Made by a program: the position numbers and the translations under genes
Shown: one piece after another, positions 1-6,249 of the stretch
Position numbering within the stretch: position 1 is the first letter of the stretch
Layout: the number at the start of each line of letters is the position of its first letter
Notes under the pieces: generated by a model
Databases searched by the model: none
What the model saw: only the letters and a program-made list of their open reading frames with translations
What the model was told of the DNA's origin: nothing
Assembly: GCA_017883345.1 (NCBI GenBank)
Contig: JADGNT010000154.1
Span: 1 to 9,034, forward strand
Reading direction: 5' to 3'
DNA from: Candidatus Solibacter sp.
GTDB lineage: Bacteria; Acidobacteriota; Terriglobia; Bryobacterales; Bryobacteraceae
DNA length: 9,034 nucleotides

Positions 1-1
1 T

Positions 2-82
2 GGAATACCTGTGTGGCACCGGGACCGCGACTTCAGCGCGATCGCCCGGTACACCGGCCTGGAAACGGTGCAATCGGCATAG
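2..82 (+). CDS. PIN-domain (VapC-like) protein, C-terminal end only
   Basis: The window opens inside a reading frame of 26 codons that ends at TAG (80-82). It reads IPVWHRDRDFSAIARYTGLE near its start, which matches the last conserved block of PIN-domain ribonucleases of VapC type: a hydrophobic strand, then D-R-D-F with an acidic metal-binding residue, then an IA..TGL helix and end. In that family the protein is the toxin of a toxin-antitoxin pair and cleaves RNA with Mg2+. The partner antitoxin and the first catalytic residues would lie left of the window. The call rests on a short motif, so the family is likely but activity cannot be judged. Confidence 0.6.
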   Translation, partial: GIPVWHRDRDFSAIARYTGLETVQSA

Positions 83-363
83 GGCGATGCGGTCCAGCAA
101 AACTGTTGACTTTGGAAGACCTGACGACGCTTCCCACAACGTCTCTTGGGGCCACTCTCCGAGTGTCCGACCATACGCCCAGAGTCCCGCCCAAGTTCTA
201 AACGTAGCGCGTGGCACCCACATGCACTGGGACCATGCCGACGGGGGGCGGGGCTTAGGCGAAAGCTGCACGATTATTTATCGTTCACAATCGATTAGGC
301 CCAGAACCCTCCGGGGCTCAGCCACGTCTCTCAGGATGTAAGGGAAAAAGGAGACCTTCGGTT
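83..363. other. Gene-free leader upstream of the repeat protein gene
   Basis: About 280 bases separate the PIN-domain stop from the next start. Short open frames exist here, but their translations are Arg/Pro-rich, show no recognisable domain and have no ribosome binding site. An AT-richer stretch around 268-295 could hold a promoter for the next gene, but no convincing -35/-10 pair is visible. AAGGAG at 348-353, ten bases before the ATG at 364, is a clear ribosome binding site. Confidence 0.5.
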
Positions 364-1131
364 ATGCTCCAAAAATTCGCATCGACCGCGTTTGTGATTG
401 GCACGCTGCTGACGGCATCGATACCGGCGGTCGGCTTGGCGCAGAATCACGGCGGTAGGTCTGGAGGCGGGCGCAGTAGTCCCTCCAGAGGATCGGCGGG
501 AAGCAACCGTGGTCAGAGTTTTGCCGGTGGTAGCCGCGATTACGCCCCGCGCGGTTCTTCCGGCGGAAGCCGTTACGCCGGAGGACAGAGCTTTGCGAGC
601 CCCCGCGGATACGACGGACGGCGCGGATACTCGGGAGGCCCGAGCTACTATGGTGGCGGCTACGTGGCTCCACGTTCGTACGGGCGGCCCGTCTATCGCG
701 GATTTTACGGTGGAGGCGTTTATCTGGGTTATGGCTCTCCTTATGGATACGCTTATGATCCCGGCTACGTCTACAGCCCCGGCAATGCCTACGATCCAGG
801 TTATTCTTACGGACCGGCCCCCGCGCCGCAGGCCTGCGCCGACAGCTCATACGATCAGTATGGTACCTGGGTCCCTGGTCCCAACTGCTATTCCGGCCAA
901 CGGCAGTATCCGCCTCCGCAACAGAACTACAATTCCAATCAACGGCAATATCCACCACCGCAGCAGAACTACGATCCCAATCAACAGCGGTATCCGCAGC
1001 CGCAGCAGAACTACGCTCCCAATCAACAGCAGTATCCGCAGCCGCAGCAGAACTACGATCCCAATCAACAGCAGTATCCGCAGCCGCAGCAGAACTACGA
1101 TCCCAATCAGCCGCAACGGTACAATCGATAA
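364..1131 (+). CDS. Secreted Gly/Ser/Tyr-rich protein with five C-terminal 14-residue repeats
   Basis: This 255-residue protein has an AAGGAG site 10 nt before its ATG. Residues 1-26 form a signal peptide: K4, a hydrophobic core AFVIGTLLTASIPAVGL, and an AQ cleavage site. Residues 29-100 are low complexity (Gly, Ser, Arg) and 100-150 are Tyr/Gly-rich with YDPGY-type units. A short segment, YDQYGTWVPGPNCY (163-176), with C158 and C175 could form a disulphide. Residues 179-248 are five 14-residue repeats of the type QQQYPQPQQNYDPN, then a short tail. There is no enzyme motif. Such composition suggests an extracytoplasmic, disordered or adhesive surface or matrix protein, but this is inference and the function is unknown. 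The next gene starts 12 nt after the stop and also encodes an exported protein, so the two are probably cotranscribed. Confidence 0.8.
   Translation: MLQKFASTAFVIGTLLTASIPAVGLAQNHGGRSGGGRSSPSRGSAGSNRGQSFAGGSRDYAPRGSSGGSRYAGGQSFASPRGYDGRRGYSGGPSYYGGGYVAPRSYGRPVYRGFYGGGVYLGYGSPYGYAYDPGYVYSPGNAYDPGYSYGPAPAPQACADSSYDQYGTWVPGPNCYSGQRQYPPPQQNYNSNQRQYPPPQQNYDPNQQRYPQPQQNYAPNQQQYPQPQQNYDPNQQQYPQPQQNYDPNQPQRYNR
898..1107 (+). repeat. Five tandem 42-bp coding repeats (14 aa each)
   Basis: Five in-frame 42-bp units encode residues 179-248 of the secreted protein. The units start at 898, 940, 982, 1024 and 1066. The last two encode identical peptides. Changes between units cluster at R/Q, PP/QP and NS/DP/AP positions, which fits stepwise tandem duplication starting from the left copies. 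Confidence 0.92.
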
Positions 1132-1143
1132 CCGTATCGAAGC

Positions 1144-1647
1144 ATGCGACACACGTCCTGGCTTCTGATCGTGCTTGCCGGAACCGGTGGCGCGCAATGG
1201 CGGCGCTTTGGCGAGGGGCGACAAGCCGTCGCGTCATCTTCCTTGGCGCGCGGCACGCTCGCCGCCCACAACGCTGTGCGGGCGCGGGTGGGAATGGCTC
1301 CTCTGGCGTGGTCCGATCGGTTGGCCGCACGTTCGCAAGACTGGGCCGACACTCTCTTGGCGCGCAAGCAATTCGGCCACCGCCCGAACTCGACCTACGG
1401 CGAGAACCTGTTCGAGATCGGAGGCGCGACCGCATCAGCCGCGCAGGTGGTCAACGGGTGGGCCGCGGAATCCCGGGACTACGACTACAACTCGAACAGA
1501 TGTCGCGGCGTTTGCGGGCACTACACACAAATCGTCTGGGGTGCCACCAAAGAAGTGGGCTGCGCAGTGGCGCGAGGCAGAGGACGCGAGGTTTGGGTTT
1601 GCGACTACGATCCGCCAGGCAACTGGGTCGGCAAGCGGCCCTATTAA
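1144..1647 (+). CDS. Secreted CAP/PR-1 (SCP-like) domain protein
   Basis: This 167-residue protein begins with a short signal-like stretch (MRHTSWLLIVLAGTGGAQ). One CAP domain follows, from about residue 37 to the end: LAAHNAVRARVG (39-50), SDRLAARSQDWAD (57-69), HRPNSTYGENLF (79-90), GHYTQIVWGAT (125-135) and VCDYDPPGNW (152-161). The four residues that line the CAP cleft are all present (H79, E87, E109, H126). C120, C124, C140 and C153 are placed as in PR-1 proteins, where they form disulphides, which supports export. CAP proteins are extracellular; some bind sterols, lipids or metals, and bacterial ones are mostly of unknown role. The domain is complete. There is no strong ribosome binding site, and the start lies 12 nt after the upstream stop, so translation may depend on the gene before it. 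Confidence 0.9.
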   Translation: MRHTSWLLIVLAGTGGAQWRRFGEGRQAVASSSLARGTLAAHNAVRARVGMAPLAWSDRLAARSQDWADTLLARKQFGHRPNSTYGENLFEIGGATASAAQVVNGWAAESRDYDYNSNRCRGVCGHYTQIVWGATKEVGCAVARGRGREVWVCDYDPPGNWVGKRPY

Positions 1648-1904
1648 GTCGTCCTCGCCCAGTCCCAAGCGATGTTCCCCACCGCATCTTCGGAGCGTAT
1701 CTGCAATTCTTTGAAGCGGGCGGGGATGGCGGCTTCCCACTCGGCGAAGTCCCTGCGCAACATCCGTACCTCGACGCCGTTTACGCGAACCCGACGCCGT
1801 GGGCGATTGCTTTGCTGCGCAGCACCGATCCCGCCGTGCGTCCGCCGTCCGTGCCACGCGGAGCGGCTCACATCTAACGCCAGCCGTTGCCGATCCTGGA
1901 TCAC
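1644..1904 (-). pseudogene. Possible gene remnant, unidentified
   Basis: A minus-strand open frame of 86 codons runs from a GTG at 1904 to TAA at 1644, just touching the end of the CAP gene tail-to-tail. Its second half (from about 1790 down) has mostly G or C in third positions and an amphipathic, Trp-containing pattern that looks like a real protein C-terminus (RRDFAEWEAAIPARFKELQ, then GNIAWDWART). The first half is Arg-rich and unconvincing. No ribosome binding site is seen at the GTG. I do not recognise the family. It may be a 5'-truncated gene or a chance frame in GC-rich DNA. Confidence 0.25.
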
Positions 1905-2136
1905 GGCCCACTCGGAAAGTGGGCTTCTAGCGCGGAGGTCCCCAAGTCGCGTTGGGTTCCTCTGGGGTTACCCGGACGTGGAGCGCGTCTCAATCTCGTC
2001 GAACGCCGTTTGTGGCGCACAGTTGGCTTCGGGTAGAACAATTGGATTGCAGCAGGTTCAACATAATAGCGTCCCGTTTCAGGGTCGGGCGCGGTCTGTC
2101 CTCAGTCTGCCCCTGTAAGCGGTTCAAGCCCGCGCA
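1648..2136. other. Region without an intact gene; possible minus-strand gene debris
   Basis: Several frames are open here, but none has a start, ribosome binding site and recognisable domain together. The most protein-like is on the minus strand. From 1904 down to the stop at 1644 a frame ends with text such as AEWEAAIPARFKELQIR and GNIAWDWARTT, with GC-rich third positions. A second minus-strand frame, around 2107 to 1960, begins with a TGA and contains DPETGRYYVEPAA. Neither could be assigned to a family. A perfect hairpin (7-bp stem, 5-nt loop) lies at 1906-1924 with no T-run. This reads as a decayed interval rather than a functional locus. Confidence 0.4.
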
Positions 2137-2349
2137 CTATTGCTTTGGCTCGTACAGGACAACCGATCCGGAAGGTTCGATAACAATTGCGAACTGGCGG
2201 AGAATATCCATGCCCAACAAGACCTGCTCGAAATCCACGGCGAGAACCCTAACGGACCGAAGGAGAAGGCGTTCCAGGGCCAAATCCAGCATCACTACTG
2301 GCACTGAGCCAGTTCCGCCCCAACGGCGAACCCTTCCTCGTCCCCCCAT
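2137..2349 (-). pseudogene. C-terminal half of a retropepsin-like aspartic protease
   Basis: On the minus strand, 70 codons read from an ATG at 2349 to TAG at 2137. The end contains VLLGMDILRQFAIVIEPSG followed by SVVLYE. This is the second-half signature of clan AA (retropepsin-like) proteases, LLGMdfL..f.v.id..g.l.L, preceded by the usual alternating strands (VPVVMLDLALERLLLRSVRV). The catalytic D-T/S-G-A motif of the first half is missing from the ORF proper. The nearest candidate upstream in the same frame is D-A-G-A at 2395-2406, where Thr is replaced by Ala; it lies inside the promoter region of the divergent gene at 2450. The fragment is therefore probably a truncated, inactive remnant. 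Its function before decay is unknown. Confidence 0.55.
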
Positions 2350-2415
2350 GTGTTCTGCCTGATGAGCCCGAGACCCCGTCTCCCCAGACGCCTCGGCCCC
2401 CGCGTCCCGAACGTA

Positions 2416-2421
2416 TATAAT
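2416..2421 (+). promoter_or_regulatory. Promoter -10 box (TATAAT) for the oxidoreductase gene
   Basis: A perfect TATAAT stands out in GC-rich surroundings 29 nt before the ATG at 2450. Transcription would start near 2428, leaving a leader of about 20 nt with AAGGAG at 2434-2439, ten bases before the start codon. No recognisable -35 hexamer is seen at the matching distance (2393-2398), so an activator or another contact may be needed. Confidence 0.55.
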
Positions 2422-2449
2422 TGGGTTACGTCCAAGGAGTCCGATTCCC

Positions 2450-3655
2450 ATGCAGTCTCGCCGTAATTTCATCGGCCGCGTCGCTACCGGTCTCGCCGGC
2501 ACGTTGGCCGCCAGCAATGCCCTCGGCGCGAACCAGCGTATCCGCCTCGGCATCATCGGTCCCGGCGCCCGCGGCAGCGAAATCCTCCAACAGGCGCTCG
2601 CTTGCGAGAACGTCGAATGCATCGGCGCCGCCGACGTCTATACGCGCCGTCTGGAAGACGTCAAAAAGATCGCCCCCAACGCCAAGACCTACCTCGACTA
2701 TCGCCGCCTGCTCGACGACCACGATATCGACGCGGTCCTCATCGCCACCCCGCAGCATCTCCACGCGGAGCACTTCACCGCCGCCATCGCCAGTGGCAAG
2801 CACGTCTACCAGGAAAAGACCATGGCGTTCACCGTCGACCACGCCAAACGCATGCGCGCCGCTTTCTTGAAGGACGCCGGCAAGCATACCGTCCAAATCG
2901 GCCATCAGTGGACCTCCACCGGCGCCATTCCCGACGCCATCAACTTCAATACGCCGGAACTCATGGGCAAGATCACCGCCATCCACGCCCACATGTACCG
3001 CAATACCCCTCACGGCAAACCCCAGTGGTCGCGCCCCGTCTATCCCGACATGACGCCCGAAAACATCATCTGGAAGAGCTTCCTCGGCGACTCCAAACCG
3101 GTCGATTTCGACGCCAACCGCTACATCAACTGGCGCTTCTTCTGGGACTACTCCGGCGGCAACGTCTACGAGAACATGTGCCACCAGCTTTCCGTCTGGT
3201 ACAAGGTATTGGATCTCAAGATTCCCCGCGCCGTCACCATGGTCGGCGGCATCTACCTCTGGAAGGACGGCCGCGAAGTGCCCGATACCATGAACGTCAG
3301 CATGGAGCATGAAGAGGAGCTGCTCTACACCTGGGACTCCGGCTTCGGCAACGATCAACTCCGCGTCACCGAAGACGTCCTCGGCGATAACGGCACCATC
3401 TCCCACACCCCGCAGACCCTCAAGTATTACCCCCAAAAGGTCAACCGCAAAGACGGCAATGACATGACCGGTGTCACGCGCAGCGATCCCAAGGCGCACA
3501 TGCAGAACTTCGTCGATTCCATCCGCGGCGCCGCGCAGCCCAACTGCCCGTTTGAAATCGGCTTCCGCATCTCCATCGCCTGCCGCATGGCGGTGGAAAG
3601 CTACCGCCAGAAGCGCACCGTCCGCTGGGATCCCGCGAAGGAAGAGATCGGCTGA
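2450..3655 (+). CDS. Tat-exported Gfo/Idh/MocA family oxidoreductase
   Basis: This 401-residue protein starts at an ATG with AAGGAG 10 nt upstream. Residues 1-27 are a twin-arginine signal (SRRNFIG, then a hydrophobic Ala/Gly stretch ending near SNALGA), which implies export of the folded, cofactor-loaded protein. The N-terminal Rossmann fold has [14 protein letters not shown] (31-44), the G-x-G-x-x-G dinucleotide site, and D94[14 protein letters not shown]. The family's E-K-P motif appears as EKT (122-124), which keeps the lysine. The C-terminal substrate domain has [20 protein letters not shown] (228-247) with H245 in the usual active-site region, and ends [20 protein letters not shown]. 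Members oxidise, reduce or hydrolyse sugars and related polyols using bound NAD(P); the substrate here cannot be read. The next gene starts 25 nt later, possibly cotranscribed although metabolically unrelated. Confidence 0.9.
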   Translation: MQSRRNFIGRVATGLAGTLAASNALGANQRIRLGIIGPGARGSEILQQALACENVECIGAADVYTRRLEDVKKIAPNAKTYLDYRRLLDDHDIDAVLIATPQHLHAEHFTAAIASGKHVYQEKTMAFTVDHAKRMRAAFLKDAGKHTVQIGHQWTSTGAIPDAINFNTPELMGKITAIHAHMYRNTPHGKPQWSRPVYPDMTPENIIWKSFLGDSKPVDFDANRYINWRFFWDYSGGNVYENMCHQLSVWYKVLDLKIPRAVTMVGGIYLWKDGREVPDTMNVSMEHEEELLYTWDSGFGNDQLRVTEDVLGDNGTISHTPQTLKYYPQKVNRKDGNDMTGVTRSDPKAHMQNFVDSIRGAAQPNCPFEIGFRISIACRMAVESYRQKRTVRWDPAKEEIG

Positions 3656-3680
3656 TTTTGCGAACATAAAGGGCGCCGCC

Positions 3681-4823
3681 GTGGATTTCGAGTACACCCC
3701 GGAACAGATCCAACTGCGCAAAGCGGTTCGGGAATTCGCCGAAGCCGAGATTGCGCCTTTCGTCTCCCAGTGGGACGAGGCGCAGACCTTCCCGCTCGAA
3801 GTCATCCGCAAACTCGGCCGGCTCGGCTACATGGGCGCCATCTTCCCGGAAGAACTCGGCGGCAGCGGGCTGGGATACATCGAATACTCCATCATTATTG
3901 AAGAACTCTCGCGCGTCGATGGATCGGTCGGCATCATCGTCGCCGCCCATACGTCGCTCTGTGGAAACCACATTTATAAAATGGGCAACCAGGAACAGCG
4001 GCAGCGCTATCTTCCCAAACTGGCCACCGGCGAATGGCTGGGCTGCTGGTCCCTCACCGAGCCCGAGGCCGGCAGCGACGCCGCCGGCACCCGCACCCAC
4101 GCCGAACTCGAAGGCGGCATGTGGGTACTCAACGGGTCGAAGACGTTCACCACCAACGCCCACTTCGCCGATCTCTGCGTGGCCATGGCGGTCACCGATC
4201 GCGCCGCCGCGCAGCACGGCATCTCCGCCTTCGCCATCGAAAAAGGCAACCCCGGCTTCCGCTGCGGCAAGAAGGAGAACAAGCTCGGCCTGCGCGCCAG
4301 CGCCACCGGCGAGGTCATCTTCGAAAACTGCCGTCTCTCTCCCGAACAGCTCATCGGCAAATTGAACGACGGTTTCGTGGCCAGCCTCAAAGTGCTCGAT
4401 GGCGGCCGCATCTCTATCGCCGCGCTCTCCATCGGCATGGCCCAGGGCGCATACGACGCCGCCCTCAAGTATTCCAAACTGCGCAAACAGTTCGGCCGCC
4501 CGATTTCCGAGTTTCAGGCCATCCAGCACAAGCTCGTCGATATGGCGGTGGATATCGATGCCGCCCGCCTGCTCAACTATCGCGCCGCCTGGATGCTCGA
4601 CCGCGGCCTGCGCGTCACCCGCGAATCCGCCATGGCCAAGCTCTTCGCTTCCGAGGCCGCCGTCCGCATCGCCGGCGAGGCCGTGCAAATCCACGGCGGC
4701 TACGGCTTCATCAAGGACTACCCCGTCGAGAAGTTCTACCGCGACGTCAAACTCTGCACCATCGGCGAAGGCACCAGCGAGATCCAGCGCCTGGTGATCG
4801 CACGGCAATTACTCAAGTCCTAA
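3681..4823 (+). CDS. Acyl-CoA dehydrogenase, short/branched-chain type
   Basis: An FAD flavoenzyme of 380 residues that introduces the alpha-beta double bond in acyl-CoA and passes electrons to ETF. The start is GTG at 3681; the frame is open further left, but only inside the preceding gene, and GTG gives the usual N-terminus [20 protein letters not shown]. The family blocks are in order: [20 protein letters not shown] (FAD/substrate binding, 120-139), [10 protein letters not shown] (151-160), [16 protein letters not shown] (202-217), [19 protein letters not shown] (267-285), and [20 protein letters not shown] (336-355). The catalytic base is E363 in [10 protein letters not shown], placed as in short-chain (butyryl-CoA) dehydrogenases. 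With the GTPase-epimerase gene next, oxidation of isobutyryl-, 2-methylbutyryl- or butyryl-CoA is plausible, but the exact substrate is inferred. The ribosome binding site is weak (AAAGGG, 3668-3673). Confidence 0.9.
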   Translation: MDFEYTPEQIQLRKAVREFAEAEIAPFVSQWDEAQTFPLEVIRKLGRLGYMGAIFPEELGGSGLGYIEYSIIIEELSRVDGSVGIIVAAHTSLCGNHIYKMGNQEQRQRYLPKLATGEWLGCWSLTEPEAGSDAAGTRTHAELEGGMWVLNGSKTFTTNAHFADLCVAMAVTDRAAAQHGISAFAIEKGNPGFRCGKKENKLGLRASATGEVIFENCRLSPEQLIGKLNDGFVASLKVLDGGRISIAALSIGMAQGAYDAALKYSKLRKQFGRPISEFQAIQHKLVDMAVDIDAARLLNYRAAWMLDRGLRVTRESAMAKLFASEAAVRIAGEAVQIHGGYGFIKDYPVEKFYRDVKLCTIGEGTSEIQRLVIARQLLKS

Positions 4824-4894
4824 TGTCCTATCACGCCGAATTCTCGACCAAGTGGGACAGGCCTCCTGGCCTGTCTGGACGCTTGGCAAGCTGA
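4823..4894 (+). CDS. Possible 23-codon linking ORF between two genes
   Basis: An ATG at 4823 overlaps the dehydrogenase stop (TAATG). The frame of 23 codons ([12 protein letters not shown]...) ends at TGA 4892-4894, which overlaps the ATG of the next gene (TGATG). The layout would let ribosomes pass from one gene to the next by reinitiation. The peptide has no recognisable features, and its second half is encoded by a palindromic element. It may be a chance frame, or the altered remains of an older direct junction between the two genes. Confidence 0.25.
   Translation: MSYHAEFSTKWDRPPGLSGRLAS
4852..4878. repeat. Palindromic element A (GTGG + 8-bp hairpin)
   Basis: GTGG (4852-4855) is followed by GACAGGCC-TCCT-GGCCTGTC (4856-4875), a perfect 8-bp stem with a 4-nt loop, then TGG. 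The layout and the GTGGG-CAGGC lead match the elements at 5602 and 6162. It lies between the dehydrogenase stop and the preferred start of the GTPase gene. No exact flanking direct repeat was found. Confidence 0.75.
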
Positions 4895-6144
4895 TGACCC
4901 AACTGGCGCGAAAAATCCGCGAAGGGGACACGCGCGCGTTGTCGCGTCTGGCCACCGGAGTCGAAAACCGCGATCCCCAAGCCCTCGAAACCCTGCGTGA
5001 ACTCGCCCCTGCAACCGGCCACGCCCGCATCGTCGGCATCACTGGCCCGCCCGGCGCCGGCAAGAGCACCCTGGTGGACGCGCTGGCATTGGAGTTGCGC
5101 AAGCAGGGCAAGACCATCGCCATCCTCGCCGTCGACCCCACCAGCCGCATTTCCGGCGGCGCCATTCTGGGCGATCGCATCCGCATGCAGCAGCACCACG
5201 CCGACCCTGGAATCTTCATCCGTTCCATGGCCACCCGCGGCACCCTGGGCGGACTCGCCCGCGCCACCGCCGATCTCGCCCGCCTCATGGACGCCGCCGG
5301 CCGGGATTACGTCATCATCGAAACCGTCGGCGTCGGCCAGGACGAGATCGAGATCGCCTCCGTCGCCCAGGTCACCGTCGTCGTGCTCGTCCCCGGCATG
5401 GGCGACGATGTCCAGGCTATCAAAGCCGGCATCATGGAGATCGCCGATATCTTCGTCGTCAACAAGTCCGATCACCCCGGCGCCGACCGCGTGGAGTTGG
5501 AACTCCACACCGAAGGCTTCAACTGCCCCATCCTCCACACCGTGGCCACCGAAGGCAAAGGCATCCCCGAATTGGCCGCCGCCCTCGACTCCATCCCCAC
5601 AGGTGGGGCAGGCGCTTCCGCCTGCCAACCCGCTCCTGACCAATCCACCGACCACCACACATCTATCGACTCCATCGGAGCCGCGACGGGGTACCCTCTG
5701 GGTCCGGAGGGTTGGCAGGCGGAAGCGCCTGCCCCACCAGTGTGTCCCCCCTCCATCGATCACCTCGGCATCGCCGTCCACGACCTTGCCGCATCCATCG
5801 CCTTCTACCAATCCCTTGGCCTCGCCGTCACCCATCGCGAAACCGTCCTTACCGAGAAGGTGGACGTCGCCATGCTGCCGGCGGGAGACTCGCGCATTGA
5901 ACTGCTCGCTCCCACCGCCCCCGATTCGCCCATCGCCAGGTTCCTCGAAAAGCGCGGGCCCGGATTGCACCACATCGCCTTGCGCGTGCCGGACCTCAAC
6001 GCCGCCGTCTCCCGCCTCCAAGCCAGCGGGGCGCGCCTGCTCAACGAACCGCGCACCGGCGCCGGCGGCCACACTTACGTCTTCGTCCATCCCGCCTCCA
6101 CCGGAGGCGTGCTATTGGAATTGATTCAGGAGAACACCAAGTGA
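4894..6144 (+). CDS. MeaB-like GTPase fused to methylmalonyl-CoA epimerase
   Basis: A 416-residue two-domain protein. Residues 1-234 are a MeaB/ArgK G3E GTPase, the chaperone that loads and protects B12-dependent methylmalonyl-CoA mutase: Walker A GPPGAGKST (51-59), AVDPTS (79-84), ETVGVGQDE (143-151) and the base-specificity motif NKSD (190-193). The usual C-terminal helical dimerisation arm of about 60-70 residues is absent. Residues 235-286 are an Ala/Gly/Pro linker encoded by inserted palindromic repeats. Residues 287-416 are a complete glyoxalase-fold epimerase that interconverts (S)- and (R)-methylmalonyl-CoA, with probable metal ligands H290 (IDHLGIAV), E336 (IELLAP), H359 or H360 (GLHHIAL) and E409 (GVLLELIQ). 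I prefer ATG 4894 because MTQLARKIREGDTRAL is the normal MeaB start; a GTG at 4852 would add 14 residues made by repeat element A. Both activities belong to propionyl-CoA/branched-chain catabolism. Confidence 0.88.
   Translation: MTQLARKIREGDTRALSRLATGVENRDPQALETLRELAPATGHARIVGITGPPGAGKSTLVDALALELRKQGKTIAILAVDPTSRISGGAILGDRIRMQQHHADPGIFIRSMATRGTLGGLARATADLARLMDAAGRDYVIIETVGVGQDEIEIASVAQVTVVVLVPGMGDDVQAIKAGIMEIADIFVVNKSDHPGADRVELELHTEGFNCPILHTVATEGKGIPELAAALDSIPTGGAGASACQPAPDQSTDHHTSIDSIGAATGYPLGPEGWQAEAPAPPVCPPSIDHLGIAVHDLAASIAFYQSLGLAVTHRETVLTEKVDVAMLPAGDSRIELLAPTAPDSPIARFLEKRGPGLHHIALRVPDLNAAVSRLQASGARLLNEPRTGAGGHTYVFVHPASTGGVLLELIQENTK
5602..5631 (+). repeat. Palindromic element B, left arm of a 30-nt perfect inverted repeat
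   Basis: This 30-nt arm is an exact reverse complement of 5709-5738. Within it GGCAGGCG-CTTC-CGCCTGCC (5607-5626) forms an 8-bp stem with a 4-nt loop, preceded by GTGG. CCCCAC/GTGGGG (5595-5600 and 5603-5608) adds a second palindrome at its left edge. It encodes GGAGASACQP of the interdomain linker. Confidence 0.9.
5685..5706 (+). repeat. Second-type repeat core around TACCCTCTGGGTCC, copy 1
   Basis: This 22-nt stretch matches 7865-7886 at 21 of 22 positions; the single difference is G/A at the seventh base. The core ACCC-TCT-GGGT is a small hairpin. In both genes it is read in the same frame, giving TGYPLGP. It sits just left of inverted arm C. Confidence 0.85.
5709..5738 (-). repeat. Palindromic element C, right arm of the inverted repeat
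   Basis: Exact reverse complement of 5602-5631 over 30 nt, with 77 nt between the arms. It encodes GWQAEAPAPP of the linker. Together B and C could fold into one long cruciform or mRNA stem, or into two separate hairpins. Confidence 0.9.
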
Positions 6145-6161
6145 GAGCCATCACCAAGCCC

Positions 6162-6212
6162 GTGGGGCAGGCAATCTTGCCTGGGGTCCCCTCTGGGGAC
6201 GCCTTTCAGGCG
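6162..6212. repeat. Palindromic element D (three adjacent hairpins)
   Basis: GTGG (6162-6165) leads into CAGGCA-ATCT-TGCCTG (6168-6183), the same layout as elements A and B, with the outer pairs decayed. GTCCCC-TCT-GGGGAC (6186-6200) follows, a 6-bp stem with the TCT loop also seen in the cores at 5685 and 7865. CGCCT-TTC-AGGCG (6200-6212) is a third small stem. It lies in the 112-nt gap between the fusion gene and mtnP and has no T-run, so it is not a typical intrinsic terminator. Confidence 0.7.
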
Positions 6213-6243
6213 GCTCTCGGCGCTCGGCGGCTACATCTCATTC

Positions 6244-6249
6244 AGGAGA
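6244..6249 (+). promoter_or_regulatory. Ribosome binding site that fixes the TTG start of mtnP
   Basis: AGGAGA ends 7 nt before TTG 6257. No ATG or GTG fits the conserved N-terminus, so this site decides the start. It lies inside the second copy of the 15-nt direct repeat. Confidence 0.75.

Larger units (their letters stand above)
5589..5757. repeat. Three CTCCATC direct repeats at exactly 81-nt spacing
   Basis: CTCCATC occurs at 5589-5595, 5670-5676 and 5751-5757. Each interval is 81 nt, that is 27 codons. The first two copies share a longer word, TCGACTCCATC (5585-5595 and 5666-5676); the last two share CTCCATCG (5670-5677 and 5751-5758). Removing both intervals restores CTCGACTCCATCGATCACCT, reading LDSIDHL, a direct join from GTPase to epimerase. 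The pattern looks like target duplication by two in-frame insertions. Confidence 0.75.

Noticed and set aside
13..341. Two plus-strand frames of 62 and 84 codons near the left edge
   Set aside because: They overlap the PIN-domain C-terminus in another frame, have no ribosome binding site and show no recognisable sequence.
362..1435. Minus-strand frame of 357 codons with internal repeats of the DWDRSSAAAADTAV type
   Set aside because: It is the antisense reading of the 42-bp repeats in the secreted protein gene. The plus strand has the ribosome binding site and signal peptide.
1906..1924. Perfect 7-bp hairpin as a terminator after the CAP gene
   Set aside because: It lies about 260 nt past the stop codon and has no T-run on either side.
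2065..2141. tRNA-like layout on +: 77 nt, acceptor-like AATAG/CTATT ends, a CCCG/CGGG D-arm and a TTCAAGC T-loop on a 4-bp stem
   Set aside because: The anticodon stem does not pair (one of five positions), acceptor and T stems each have a mismatch, base 37 is not a purine and there is no CCA. It looks like coincidence or at most a wreck.
5602..5738. Possible mini-CRISPR (two 30-nt repeats separated by a spacer)
   Set aside because: The copies are inverted, not direct, there are only two, they lie inside a coding frame and there are no cas genes.
2426..6090. Very long minus-strand open frames (over 400 codons each) opposite the oxidoreductase, dehydrogenase and fusion genes
   Set aside because: They lie opposite well-recognised genes and follow from strong C-ending codon use, which removes stop codons from the opposite strand. 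Their translations are Ala/Gly/Asp/Val-rich without domains.
6186..6200. Intrinsic terminator between the fusion gene and mtnP
   Set aside because: The GTCCCC/GGGGAC stem is followed by a GC-rich sequence without a T-run and belongs to repeat element D.
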